Assembly (NCBI RefSeq): GCF_012927345.1
Contig: NZ_JABBGJ010000026.1
Coordinates: 62,001 to 126,000 of the forward strand
Length of the DNA: 64,000 bases
From: Paraburkholderia polaris
Lineage (GTDB): Bacteria; Pseudomonadota; Gammaproteobacteria; Burkholderiales; Burkholderiaceae
Reading direction: 5' to 3'
In this document: one piece after another, positions 8,522 to 17,829 of the stretch
Position numbering within the stretch: position 1 is the stretch's first letter
How the letters are laid out: each line of letters begins with the position of its first letter
Notes under the pieces: model-generated
Databases searched by the model: none
Told to the model about the DNA's origin: nothing
What the model saw: only the letters and a program-made list of their open reading frames with translations
Made by a program: the position numbers and the translations under genes

Positions 8522-10192
8522 ATGAACCTCGAATCCCAGACCTACGAATCGCTGACAGCAGACTTCACCTGGCACATCCCTGCGCGCTACAACATCGGCG
8601 TCGACGTATGTGACAAATGGGCTGACGGCTCGGGGCGCCTCGCCTTGATCTACGAAGATCCCGAGGGCCACTCCACCCGCTATACATTCGACGAATTGAA
8701 GTCGCTATCAGACCGCTTTGCAAACGCGCTGCTCGCATCAGGCGCGCAAACCGGCGACCGAATCGGCATCTTCCTGTCGCAATCCATCGAAACCGCGATC
8801 GCGCATCTTGCCGCGTATAAAGCCGGCATGGTGGCGGTGCCACTCTTCGCACTATTCGGCGTCGACGCGATCGAGCACCGTCTAGGCGACAGTGGCGCGG
8901 TCGCGCTGATCACCGACAACGCTGGCACACAAAAAATCGACGAAATCCGCAACGCGTTACCCGCACTGCGCAACATCTTCAACGTCGACATCGACAGCAA
9001 CAGCAACAGCAAGCAAGCCCCAGCGCGCTCCTTCTGGCAAGCACTAAACGGCGCATCCGCCGACTTCACACCAACTGACACCAGCGCGGACGACCCAGCA
9101 GTCATCATCTACACATCGGGCACCACCGGCAAGCCAAAGGGCGCCTTGCACGGCCACCGCGTGTTGCTCGGCCATCTGCCGGGTGTTGAACTATCACAGC
9201 AGGGCTTCCCCGCACACGCCACGCTGATGTGGACGCCGGCTGACTGGGCCTGGATCGGCGGCCTGTTCGATGTGCTGCTGCCGTCGTGGCATCACGGCAT
9301 CGCGGTGCTTGCGCGCCGCTTTGCGAAATTCGACGGCTACGCTGCCTTCGATCTGATGGCACGTCACGCGGTCTCGCATACCTTCCTGCCGCCGACCGCG
9401 CTGAAGATGATGCGCGGCGTCGAGCATCCCGAACGCTGGAAGCTCGCGCTGCGCTCGGTGGCAAGCGGCGGCGAATCGCTTGGCGAGGAATTGATCGGTT
9501 GGGGACGTAAAGCGCTAGGCGTGACGATCAACGAGTTCTATGGACAAACCGAGTGCAACGTCGTGGTGTCGTCTTGCGCGGCATTGTTCGAGCCGTGCTT
9601 CGGCGCAATCGGCCGCGCGGTGCCGGGACATCAGGTGGCGATCATCGACGCGGATGGCAACGAACTGCCGCAAGGCGCCATCGGCGATATCGCGGTAGCC
9701 GCGCCCGACCCGGTGATGTTCCTCGGCTACTGGCGCAACGAGCCGGCAACGCGGGAAAAATTCCGCGGCAAGTTTCTGGTCACCGGCGACCTGGGCACGC
9801 GCGATACGGAGGGCTTCATCCGCTTCGTCGGCCGTGATGACGACGTCATCACGAGTGCCGGTTACCGGATCGGACCGGCTTCGATCGAAGATTCATTGCT
9901 GCGGCATCCGGCGGTATCGATGGCTGCGGTGATCGGCGCGCCGGATAGCGAACGTACCGAAATCGTGATGGCGTTTGTGGTGCTGAATCCCGGTTTCGTC
10001 GGCGACGCGGCCCTGGTGCGCGAGATTCAGCAGCATGTCAAAACGCGCCTTGCCGCACACGAATATCCGCGCGAGATCCGCTTCGTCGAAAGCCTGCCTT
10101 TGACGGCAACCGGCAAGGTGATTCGTAAAGCGTTGCGTGAGGAACTCGCGCAAGATGCAGAGAATCCGGCCGGCCGGAGGTCGGGCCTGTAA
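8522..10192 (+). CDS. AMP-forming acyl-CoA synthetase
   Basis: A 556-residue member of the ANL adenylate-forming family. The P-loop-like AMP motif is YTSGTTGKPKG near residue 200. NEFYGQTECN near residue 340 carries the A5 motif, and the C-terminal subdomain ends with the catalytic lysine region PLTATGKVIRKALRE. It makes an acyl-AMP and then an acyl-CoA in the cytoplasm. The N-terminal layout (no long acetyl-CoA-synthetase extension) fits medium-chain or short-chain acyl-CoA ligases of the AcsM type; the exact acid is unknown. It stands alone on the + strand behind a repeat and a palindrome, which suggests its own promoter. Confidence 0.85.
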   Translation: MNLESQTYESLTADFTWHIPARYNIGVDVCDKWADGSGRLALIYEDPEGHSTRYTFDELKSLSDRFANALLASGAQTGDRIGIFLSQSIETAIAHLAAYKAGMVAVPLFALFGVDAIEHRLGDSGAVALITDNAGTQKIDEIRNALPALRNIFNVDIDSNSNSKQAPARSFWQALNGASADFTPTDTSADDPAVIIYTSGTTGKPKGALHGHRVLLGHLPGVELSQQGFPAHATLMWTPADWAWIGGLFDVLLPSWHHGIAVLARRFAKFDGYAAFDLMARHAVSHTFLPPTALKMMRGVEHPERWKLALRSVASGGESLGEELIGWGRKALGVTINEFYGQTECNVVVSSCAALFEPCFGAIGRAVPGHQVAIIDADGNELPQGAIGDIAVAAPDPVMFLGYWRNEPATREKFRGKFLVTGDLGTRDTEGFIRFVGRDDDVITSAGYRIGPASIEDSLLRHPAVSMAAVIGAPDSERTEIVMAFVVLNPGFVGDAALVREIQQHVKTRLAAHEYPREIRFVESLPLTATGKVIRKALREELAQDAENPAGRRSGL

Positions 10193-10406
10193 CGCCATTC
10201 CGCACGCATCCACGCAGCACGCGCTGCGTGTTGCATTGCAACTTGCCGCAGAACCGTGCCCATCACTGTTCGCACCACTCGCGCGCCCGCGAAAGCCATG
10301 CAATCGACGCGCGTGCAACATAGGGCAAGTCCCTGGCCCGATTTAGCCGTGCATTACCATTCGCGTGTGCAGCCTCCTAAACTTGATTCAAGAGGAGGAG
10401 ACACAA

Positions 10407-10805
10407 ATGGCCAAACTCATCCACACGATGATTCGCGTGCACGATCTGCCGCGCTCGCTGCAGTTCTATCAAAACGCTTTCAACTTCGACGTTTCGCATC
10501 GACTCGACTTTCCCGATTTCACGCTCGTCTATTTGCGCAATAAGGAAGCCGACGCCGAAATCGAGCTGACCTGGAATAAAGGCCGCGCCGAACCGTATTC
10601 GCATGGCGACGGTTACGGTCACGTTGCCGTCTGCGTCGATGATGCGAAAAGCGAGCGTCAACGCCTGGTCGATCTCGGCATGACGCCCAACGACCTGCGC
10701 GAATTTCGCAACGACAACGGTGAGTTGCTGGCGCGCTATTTTTTCATTCAGGACCCTGACGGCTACAAGATCGAAGTGCTGGAACGCCACGGCCATTATC
10801 AATAG
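10407..10805 (+). CDS. gloA: Glyoxalase I (lactoylglutathione lyase)
   Basis: A 132-residue single-domain VOC protein from the ATG at 10407, preceded by AGAGGAGGAG. The four expected metal ligands are present: H6, E53, H72 and E123. LIHTMIRVHDLPRSLQFY and GYGHVAVCVDD are hallmark segments of glutathione-dependent glyoxalase I of the bacterial (nickel/cobalt) type. The enzyme converts the hemithioacetal of methylglyoxal and glutathione to S-lactoylglutathione. It is followed 57 bp later by the Tat-exported protein gene on the same strand but has no functional link to it that I can see. Confidence 0.88.
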   Translation: MAKLIHTMIRVHDLPRSLQFYQNAFNFDVSHRLDFPDFTLVYLRNKEADAEIELTWNKGRAEPYSHGDGYGHVAVCVDDAKSERQRLVDLGMTPNDLREFRNDNGELLARYFFIQDPDGYKIEVLERHGHYQ

Positions 10806-10862
10806 CAAAACGAAATCAGGCGGCCGCCGCGCGTAGTTGCAATGCCCCACAAGGAGACAGAC

Positions 10863-11540
10863 ATGAAAACAACGGTCATCCCGATCGTCGACTCGGATCA
10901 CGCCCATCATGCGCATCATCATGACCACGTGCACGACCATGAACACGATCATGAGCATCGCGTGGCGCAGGCTGCCGCCGCGGCAATGCGGATCCCGCTT
11001 ACGCGGCGCGAACTGCTAAGAGGCACAGGCGTGCTAATGGGCACGCTGGCGTTCTCGTCGATATTGTCGACGCTCGCGCCGAGCCGCGCGTGGGCGCTCG
11101 AACTGCAAGGGCTCGACACGCACCAAGGCGAAGTGATTCTTGCCTTCACGCGTCAACTCTATCCGCACGCGACGCTCGACAACGCGGTCTATGCGCTGGT
11201 GGTCAAGGACCTCGACGCAAAGGCGAAAGCCGATCCCGCAGTGCGCCAGCAACTCGCGGACGGCGTTAAAGAACTCGACGCGAAAGCCGGCTCGAACTGG
11301 CTCACCCGCACGCCGGCCGCTCAGGCTGAAGACGTCGCGGCGCTCGCGGGTTCGCCATTCTTCAATACGGTACGCAGCACGGCTGTGGTCTCGCTGTACA
11401 GCAACACCATGGCGTACGCGCATTTCGGCTATGGCGCCTCTGAGGGAGACGGCGGCTACCTGAACAAGGGTTTCAACAGCCTCTCGTGGCTGCCCAATCC
11501 GCCGGCTGGCGACAGCGGCCCAATCCCGACGGATAGCTAA
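10863..11540 (+). CDS. Tat-exported small subunit (gluconate 2-dehydrogenase subunit 3 type) with His-rich N-terminus
   Basis: A 225-residue protein from the ATG at 10863, which has AAGGAGACAGAC in front. Residues 11-33 are almost only His, Asp and Glu. The twin-arginine motif LTRRELLRGTG, hydrophobic helix and AWA cleavage region follow at about residues 45-75. The mature part resembles subunit 3 of membrane-bound gluconate/sorbitol-type dehydrogenases, which escorts the flavoprotein through the Tat pathway. The GMC oxidoreductase gene starts 26 bp later and is the expected partner. The acidic/histidine stretch before a Tat signal is odd; a start at the ATG at 10986 would remove it, but that ATG has no ribosome-binding site. 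Confidence 0.75.
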   Translation: MKTTVIPIVDSDHAHHAHHHDHVHDHEHDHEHRVAQAAAAAMRIPLTRRELLRGTGVLMGTLAFSSILSTLAPSRAWALELQGLDTHQGEVILAFTRQLYPHATLDNAVYALVVKDLDAKAKADPAVRQQLADGVKELDAKAGSNWLTRTPAAQAEDVAALAGSPFFNTVRSTAVVSLYSNTMAYAHFGYGASEGDGGYLNKGFNSLSWLPNPPAGDSGPIPTDS

Positions 11541-11565
11541 ATTGCCAGAACAGCGGAGACAGGAC

Positions 11566-13152
11566 ATGGATCAGGACAACAACAAGGTGCGTTTTTCGCA
11601 CAACGACGACAAGGTCGTCGTGATCATCGGTTCGGGTGCGGGCGGTGGCACGCTGGCCAACGAACTGGCGCAACAGGGTATTAATGTCGTCGTGCTGGAA
11701 GCGGGAAAGTTGCATACGCAAGCCGATTTCACCACGGACGAATGGGGCTCGTTCCAGATGCTGTCATGGCTGGACAAGCGCACGACATCCGGCACATGGC
11801 GCGTCGCCAAGGACTTTCCAAATCTGCCTGCATGGATCTGCAAAACGGTCGGCGGTACGACCACGCACTGGGCCGGCGCCAGCCTTCGCATCAAGCCGTA
11901 CGAGTTCATGGCGAAGACGACGTATGGCGACATCAAGGACGCCAACCTGCTCGACTGGCCGCTCACACGCGAAGGACTCAATCCGTTTTACGACCGCGCG
12001 CAGCAGAAGATGGGCGTGACGCGCACCAACGGTTTGCCAGGTTTGCCGGGCAATAACAACTTCAAGGTGATGTCAGCCGGCGCGATGAAGGTCGGCTACA
12101 AGGAGTGCAATACCGGCCACATGGCAATCAATAGCGTGGTGCGTGACGATCGCGCGCATTGCTTCCAGCGCGGCTTCTGCTTCCAGGGCTGCCGGACGGG
12201 CGCCAAATGGTCGACGCTCTACACCGAATTGCCGCGTGCGCAGGCGACCGGCCATATGGAATTGCGTACGCAGGCGCATGTGGTGCGCATCGAAACCGAC
12301 GCACGCGGCAAGGCAAAAGAAGTGCTCTACTACGACGGCAACGGCAAGTTACAGCGGCAGAAGGCACGCATTGTTGCGGTAGCCGGCAATGCGATCGAGA
12401 CGCCGCGTTTGCTGCTGAACTCCCATTCGAGCAAGTTCCCGCAAGGCCTTGCGAATGGATCAGGGCAGGTGGGGCGCAACTACATGCGTCACACCACCGG
12501 CTCGGTGTACGCGGTGTTCAACGACAAGGTCGACATGTTCAAGGGCACCACGATGGCCGGCATCATCGAAGACGAAGCGGTGTTCAATCCGCAACGCGGC
12601 TTCGCGGGCGGTTATCACATGGAGACCATCTCGCTCGGCCTGCCGTTTTACGCGGCCTTTCTCGACCCGGGCGCGTGGGGGCCGACATTTAGCCAGGCAA
12701 TGGATCAATACGCGTACACGGCGGGCATGTGGATTGTCGGCGAGGATATGCCGCGCGAAACCAATCGCGTGACCTTGAATACCGATGTGAAGGACCAGTA
12801 CGGTCAGCCGGTAGCCAACGTGCATTTCGACGATCACCCGAATGACGAAGCGATGCGCGAGCATGCGTTCAAGCAGGGCACGGCGGTGTATGAGGCGGCC
12901 GGCGCGAAGACGGTGTACCGCGTGCCGCCATATCCGTCCACGCATAACCTCGGCACCGCACGGATGAGCGCGCGCGCCGAAGATGGCGTGTGCAACCACT
13001 TCGGCCAGACGCATGAGGTATCGAATCTGTTCATCTCGGACGGGAGTCAGTTCACTACCGGCGCGGCGGAAAACCCGACCATGACGATCGTGGCGCTGGC
13101 GATCCGCCAAGCCGATTACATCGCGGAGCACATGAACAAAAGGATGGTGTAA
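11566..13152 (+). CDS. GMC-family FAD-dependent dehydrogenase
   Basis: A 528-residue flavoprotein from the ATG at 11566, with GGAG seven bases before it. The Rossmann FAD motif VVIIGSGAGGGTLANELA is at the N-terminus and the C-terminal block NPTMTIVALAIRQADYI closes the GMC fold. A cysteine pattern, CFQRGFCFQGC, in the middle is seen in the sorbitol/gluconate dehydrogenase branch. It has no signal peptide of its own and should be carried out by the Tat-bearing small subunit encoded just upstream. The usual third partner, a multi-haem cytochrome c, is not encoded nearby, so electrons must go to another acceptor. The natural sugar or alcohol substrate is unknown. Confidence 0.83.
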   Translation: MDQDNNKVRFSHNDDKVVVIIGSGAGGGTLANELAQQGINVVVLEAGKLHTQADFTTDEWGSFQMLSWLDKRTTSGTWRVAKDFPNLPAWICKTVGGTTTHWAGASLRIKPYEFMAKTTYGDIKDANLLDWPLTREGLNPFYDRAQQKMGVTRTNGLPGLPGNNNFKVMSAGAMKVGYKECNTGHMAINSVVRDDRAHCFQRGFCFQGCRTGAKWSTLYTELPRAQATGHMELRTQAHVVRIETDARGKAKEVLYYDGNGKLQRQKARIVAVAGNAIETPRLLLNSHSSKFPQGLANGSGQVGRNYMRHTTGSVYAVFNDKVDMFKGTTMAGIIEDEAVFNPQRGFAGGYHMETISLGLPFYAAFLDPGAWGPTFSQAMDQYAYTAGMWIVGEDMPRETNRVTLNTDVKDQYGQPVANVHFDDHPNDEAMREHAFKQGTAVYEAAGAKTVYRVPPYPSTHNLGTARMSARAEDGVCNHFGQTHEVSNLFISDGSQFTTGAAENPTMTIVALAIRQADYIAEHMNKRMV

Positions 13153-13299
13153 GACGGGTGGATGAGGCGTGCGCGGCGTTCGGGTTCGATGCGATTGTCG
13201 AGTGACGGACGCCGGCGTAGGTTGGAGAAGGAGGGTGGCGTGCCGCGGCGCAATGAAGCAAGCCGTAGCACGCTTGCCTGCAAACAGGGAGCAAGCGCC

Positions 13300-13650
13300 A
13301 TGTGTGGGATTTACATCAACGCCGATCCGATTCTCTATGAATCGCGCACCCGCTCGTTGCGGATTCACGGTGTCATCACGACGGTCCGTCTGGAAAATCT
13401 GTTCTGGGATGTGCTGCACGAAATCGCCGCGCGCGAGAGCATGACGACCAGCCAGTTCGCCGTGAAGCTGTACGACGAACTGATCGCGCTGCGCGGAGAG
13501 ATGCCGACCAACTTCGCGTCATTCCTACGGGTGTGCTGTCTGCGCTATCTGTCCATGCGTGCGGAGAAGGGCTCTAGCGCGCCCGATGCTGCCCCAGAGC
13601 CGGCGGCAGAGGTGAGCGAGGCGAGGCCCCGGATTCTGAAAACGGTTTGA
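13300..13650 (+). CDS. Ribbon-helix-helix domain protein
   Basis: A 116-residue protein from the ATG at 13300 (GGGAG eight bases upstream). Residues 15-70 (RSLRIHGVITTVRLENLFWDVLHEIA and on) have the pattern of the RHH_4 family: a short strand, then two helices around FWDVL and SQFAVKLYDEL. Such proteins bind DNA as dimers. The C-terminal 30 residues are Ala/Glu/Pro-rich and probably disordered. It stands about 150 bp after the GMC gene and may be separate from it. No target can be named. Confidence 0.65.
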   Translation: MCGIYINADPILYESRTRSLRIHGVITTVRLENLFWDVLHEIAARESMTTSQFAVKLYDELIALRGEMPTNFASFLRVCCLRYLSMRAEKGSSAPDAAPEPAAEVSEARPRILKTV

Positions 13651-13746
13651 TGCTCGAATGGAATACGTGCACTGCGCGTCTCCGGGGAATGCGGCTGCTC
13701 GCATGCTACGATGCTTCGCTCGTTGAGCAGAACGCCGGAGACATAG

Positions 13747-14127
13747 ATGCGCCCAGAGAGTGCCGCCCGTTTCGATGAACAGTTTGCGCCTCGCATTGCC
13801 GAGGCGCTCGCCGCATGTTTCGCCACCAGCGTGCATACCGAAGTGCTGCCTTACGGCGGGCACGGGCATCCCACACGCGTGCGGATTCACGCAGCGCCGA
13901 TCGAAGACCTGCGCCACTACCCGCATCCGTTGAATCTGTTTCTGACCTGGGATAGCGACGAGATTGAACGGCTGATGGGAGCGGAAGGGCCGGCGCGCTT
14001 CGCCGGCTATCTGGCCGCGTTGCCGCGCAAGCTCGAGGCCTGGCGCCATGTGCGCGAACTGGATTTTGTCTCGCACACCCAGGCCGAGCCGGCAGTATTG
14101 CTCGGTGGACTCGACTTCGAGTCCTGA
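13747..14127 (+). CDS. Hypothetical protein, DUF5594-like
   Basis: A 126-residue soluble protein without signal peptide or membrane segment. The TEVLPYGGHGHPTRVRIHAAP stretch in the middle reminds me of a small family known mainly from Burkholderia-group genomes (DUF5594); this link is from memory. I do not recognise a function. Its stop codon touches the stop codon of the convergent chemoreceptor gene with no base between them, so no terminator fits between the two. Confidence 0.6.
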   Translation: MRPESAARFDEQFAPRIAEALAACFATSVHTEVLPYGGHGHPTRVRIHAAPIEDLRHYPHPLNLFLTWDSDEIERLMGAEGPARFAGYLAALPRKLEAWRHVRELDFVSHTQAEPAVLLGGLDFES

Positions 14128-15711
14128 TCAGGAAGCCGTCGCGCCGATACGGAAGAAGCTCACGCTTTGCACCAGACCCGATGCCTTGCTCTGCACCGCA
14201 TCGGCAGCCGCGGCCGCTTGTTCGACCAACGCCGCGTTGCTCTGCGTCACCTGATCCATTTGCGTGACCGCATCGTTGACTTCCGCAATGCCCGCTGCCT
14301 GATCGACGCTGGCCGTCGCGATCGCCTCGACGATGCGCGTCACGCTGCCCGCGCTTTGCACCACGCCGTCCATCGTATTGCTCGCGTGGTTGATCAACTG
14401 CGTACCGGCATCGATCGTGGCAACCGACTCGCGAATCAGCGCCTTGATCTCACGCGCGGCATCGGCCGAGCGTTGTGCCAGACTGCGCACTTCGCTCGCG
14501 ACCACCGCGAAGCCGCGCCCTTGCGTGCCGGCGCGCGCCGCCTCAACGGCTGCGTTGAGGGCCAGAATATTGGTCTGCGCGGCGATCGCTTCAACCACCG
14601 CGATGATATCGACGATACGTTTGGACGCCGCGTCGATCTGGCCCATTGTGCGCACCGCATCGGTCATCACGAGCCCGCCGTCGCGTGCCGCTTGCGCCGC
14701 GGTTTGCGCGAGGGTGGTGGCCTCGCGTGCGTTGCTGGCGTTGCGCTGAACCGAGTCGGTGAAATGCTGCATCGACGCGGCGGTTTCTTCGAGTGAGGCG
14801 GCCTGCTGTTCGGTGCGTGCCGACAGATCGAGGTTGCCCGCGGCGATCTCCTGCGTCGCTGACGAAATCGTGGTCGCGCCTTCACGAATCTCGCTGACGA
14901 TATGCCGCAAGCGCTGATTCATTTCGTTGAGCGCGACCAGCAACTGGCCGGTTTCGTCGCGGCTCACCACGGTGACATCGGCGCGCAGATCGCCTGCCGC
15001 AACCGCTTGCGCGACCCCCACCGCCTGCCTGACCGGCAATGTGATGCTACGGCTCAGGAACCAGATCGCGAAGGTGCCGACGCCGAGCGAGCAGATCACG
15101 ACCGATAGCAGCAGCACGCAGGCGAGCGTGTATGCGCGCTCTGCGGCCTCGCTCGTGCGCACGTCGGAGTCTCGCGCCTGCTGCATCACCGAGGCGACGA
15201 TGTCGTCGATAGCGGCGGTCGGCGCGCGGTCGATGCCTTTGACCAGGCCGTCGACGACGTGTGCCGTATTCGGGTCAGTCGCGTCGTAGCGTTTGAGCGC
15301 GTCGAGGTAACTGTCCTGCAACGAGGCGTGGGTAGCGAGCGCCTTGTCGACGCCATCCACGTTGGCGCCTAGTGCACTCAACTGGTCCTTCAGACGCAGC
15401 AGGGCAGCGTGCGTCGTGCCGCCTTCGTTGCTGAAGGCGGCACGGTACTTGGCGAACATAGCCGGGTCAGCGCCGCGCAGCAGGAGGTCTTTCCATTCCT
15501 GCACCTGCTTCTTGAATTCGACCTGCGCGACGCGTGCCGTGTCGGCGGCTTGCGCATACTGACCGAGCGTTTGTGTGGACTGGATTTGCAACGCATGCGT
15601 ATTCGACAATGCGTGCCAACCTTCCAGACCCACCACCATCGTTGCGGCGAGCAGCACCGCGCCGAGCAGCGCCAATTTAACGGCGATCTTCAGATTTCGA
15701 TAGAACGTCAC
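14128..15711 (-). CDS. Methyl-accepting chemotaxis protein (4-helix-bundle type)
   Basis: A 527-residue chemoreceptor with a GTG start at 15711; AAGGA lies seven bases upstream. A transmembrane helix at about residues 8-30 is followed by a periplasmic helical bundle to about 185, a second membrane helix (LACVLLLSVVICSLGVGTFA region), a HAMP segment, and the cytoplasmic signalling hairpin with the conserved tip AAQTNILALNAAVEAARAG. It senses small ligands in the periplasm and controls CheA. The gene lies 21 bp downstream of another receptor gene on the same strand and is probably co-transcribed with it. Confidence 0.9.
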   Translation of the reverse strand: MTFYRNLKIAVKLALLGAVLLAATMVVGLEGWHALSNTHALQIQSTQTLGQYAQAADTARVAQVEFKKQVQEWKDLLLRGADPAMFAKYRAAFSNEGGTTHAALLRLKDQLSALGANVDGVDKALATHASLQDSYLDALKRYDATDPNTAHVVDGLVKGIDRAPTAAIDDIVASVMQQARDSDVRTSEAAERAYTLACVLLLSVVICSLGVGTFAIWFLSRSITLPVRQAVGVAQAVAAGDLRADVTVVSRDETGQLLVALNEMNQRLRHIVSEIREGATTISSATQEIAAGNLDLSARTEQQAASLEETAASMQHFTDSVQRNASNAREATTLAQTAAQAARDGGLVMTDAVRTMGQIDAASKRIVDIIAVVEAIAAQTNILALNAAVEAARAGTQGRGFAVVASEVRSLAQRSADAAREIKALIRESVATIDAGTQLINHASNTMDGVVQSAGSVTRIVEAIATASVDQAAGIAEVNDAVTQMDQVTQSNAALVEQAAAAADAVQSKASGLVQSVSFFRIGATAS

Positions 15712-15732
15712 AGCGATTTCCTTTAGCGTGCC

Positions 15733-17532
15733 TTAGTCCAGCTTGAATTGCGTCACGGCACTGGCAAGACTCACGGCCTGGCTTTGCAACGCGGCGGCGG
15801 CCGCCGTGGATTCCTCGACCAGTGCGGCGTTCTGCTGAACCATTTCATCCAGCTGGCTGACTGCGCGGTTGACTTCCTGAATCCCGCGCGTTTGCTCGTT
15901 GGCCGCCTGGGTGATTTGGGAAATGATGGTCGTCACGTTGGCGACGTTGCTGACGATTTCCGTCATCGTCTCGCCGGCCTGGCGCACCTGGCCTGAACCG
16001 GAGGTCACGCTCGCCACGGTCGCTTCGATTAACGCCTTGATTTCCTTCGCGGCCTGCGCGCTGCGTTGCGCGAGGCTGCGCACCTCGCCGGCTACCACGG
16101 CGAAACCGCGGCCCTGTTCACCGGCGCGCGCGGCTTCAACTGCCGCGTTCAACGCGAGGATGTTGGTCTGGAACGCAATGCCGTCGATTACGCCGATGAT
16201 GTCGGAGATCTTCACCGACGCCTGTTCGATCTCGCCCATCGTCGTAATGACGTCGGAGATCACCACGCCGCCGCGCGAAGCGACCGTCGACGCGGACACG
16301 GCGGTATCGTCGGCCTGCTTCGCGGCGCTGGCTGACTGCGTAACCGTCGACGTGATTTCTTCCATCGACGCAGCCGTTTGTTGCAGGCTGGCCGCTGCGG
16401 ATTCGGTGCGGCCCGACAGATCGACGTTGCCCGCGGCGATTTCATTGGCGGCCACGCGCACCGATTCACTGGCATCGCGAATCTGGCGCATCACGTGACT
16501 GAGTTTGTCGATGAAGGTATTGAACGAGCGCGCGATCTGCGCGACTTCGTCGTTGCCGACGGCCGGCAGACGTTGTGTGAGATCGCCTTCTCCCGAGCCG
16601 ATCGCGTCCATCGCGTCGCGTACTTTCGAGAGACGCTGGAACGATACGGCCGTGACCGCGGCCACGATGGCGGCGGCGATAGCGGCAATTACGATCAAGG
16701 CGATGACCGACGCGGTCAATAGCGACCGCATGCCCGCGGTCGCTTCCGATTTGTCGAGCGCGACGACCGCGTACCAGTCGGTGCCGGGAATCGCCTCGGC
16801 GCGCAGCAACTTCGTGCTGCCGTTCACCTCGACTTCGACAGGGTGCTCGGCGCTGAAGAGCGCGGCCAGCTTGTCGCTGGTCAGAGCGGGTGCGAGGTCC
16901 GACACCGGCTTCAAGGTCAGCTTGGCGTCCGGGTGCGCGACGATATGGCCGCTCGCGTCGATCAACATGCCGAAGCTCGCGGGGGTCGGATGAATCGCCT
17001 TGACGTTGGCAATCACGCTGTCCATCGCGACGTCGCCGGACACCACGCCTTTCACCACGCCGTCGCGCACCACGGGCGCGGCGAACGCGACCACCAGCTT
17101 GCCCGTACCCACGTCCACATACGGCGGCGTCACCACCGGCTTGCCGGCTGCTGCGGCCTGCTTGTACCAGGGGCGGCCAGTCGGATCGTAGTCGGGCGGA
17201 ATGCCGGTCGGGTCGGAGAACTTGGCGGCCTTGTCCGCGTAGCCGACGTACACGTTGGTGAACTTGCCGGCTGAGGCGATCTGCTTTAACGCGGCGGACG
17301 GATCGGGTTGCAGCACGGCGTCCTGCAGCGAGTTGATCATCTGACTATTAGAGGCGATCCAGTCTTCGATACCGTCCGCATGACCGCTTTCGACAGCGTT
17401 CAAGCTGCTTTCGATCGCATCGGCGTTATACGAGTTGGCGACGACATAGTTGAGAACCGCGTTAGCAGCGAGCGCAACCACAACGATGGCGACGCACAGG
17501 GCGACGATGCGCGCTCGAATTGAGGAGAACAT
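15733..17532 (-). CDS. Methyl-accepting chemotaxis protein with dCache sensor
   Basis: A 599-residue receptor. An N-terminal membrane helix (residues 7-30) is followed by a large periplasmic double-Cache domain to about 275. The segment YDPTGRPWYKQA, with Tyr, Arg, Trp and Tyr, and the later GDVAMD aspartate fit the amino-acid-binding pattern of dCache_1 domains. After a second membrane helix come HAMP and the signalling domain with FQTNILALNAAVEAARAG. Amino-acid chemotaxis is a reasonable guess for its role. It is the first gene of a two-receptor unit. Confidence 0.9.
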   Translation of the reverse strand: MFSSIRARIVALCVAIVVVALAANAVLNYVVANSYNADAIESSLNAVESGHADGIEDWIASNSQMINSLQDAVLQPDPSAALKQIASAGKFTNVYVGYADKAAKFSDPTGIPPDYDPTGRPWYKQAAAAGKPVVTPPYVDVGTGKLVVAFAAPVVRDGVVKGVVSGDVAMDSVIANVKAIHPTPASFGMLIDASGHIVAHPDAKLTLKPVSDLAPALTSDKLAALFSAEHPVEVEVNGSTKLLRAEAIPGTDWYAVVALDKSEATAGMRSLLTASVIALIVIAAIAAAIVAAVTAVSFQRLSKVRDAMDAIGSGEGDLTQRLPAVGNDEVAQIARSFNTFIDKLSHVMRQIRDASESVRVAANEIAAGNVDLSGRTESAAASLQQTAASMEEITSTVTQSASAAKQADDTAVSASTVASRGGVVISDVITTMGEIEQASVKISDIIGVIDGIAFQTNILALNAAVEAARAGEQGRGFAVVAGEVRSLAQRSAQAAKEIKALIEATVASVTSGSGQVRQAGETMTEIVSNVANVTTIISQITQAANEQTRGIQEVNRAVSQLDEMVQQNAALVEESTAAAAALQSQAVSLASAVTQFKLD

Positions 17533-17829
17533 GTTGGGAGTCTTTCGGAGTAAGCAGTGAGCCGTAGTCGGTGAGGCGGGGGCCTCATACGCGGTATACG
17601 GCGTGGGCAGTGGGGACTTGAGCAGGCAATGCTTTCAGTTTCTGACGGCGGCCGGCAACGCCGCTTGTGGCGGCGCGCCGCGATGCTACACACTTTTTCG
17701 CGCGCGGCGGGGTTTTCAATGGATGCCGAAACAGCGCCGCAGCAATGGACTGCGAGGCGCTGTATTCGTATGACAATAACGATCGGTATGACGCGATGTG
17801 TTGCTATGTGCCGATGCAGGCAGATGGTT
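17533..17829. other. Gap between chemoreceptor and MocR genes
   Basis: About 300 bp with no convincing gene. The part next to 17532 must hold the chemoreceptor promoter on the minus strand, but I cannot pick a clear -35/-10 pair. Confidence 0.4.
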
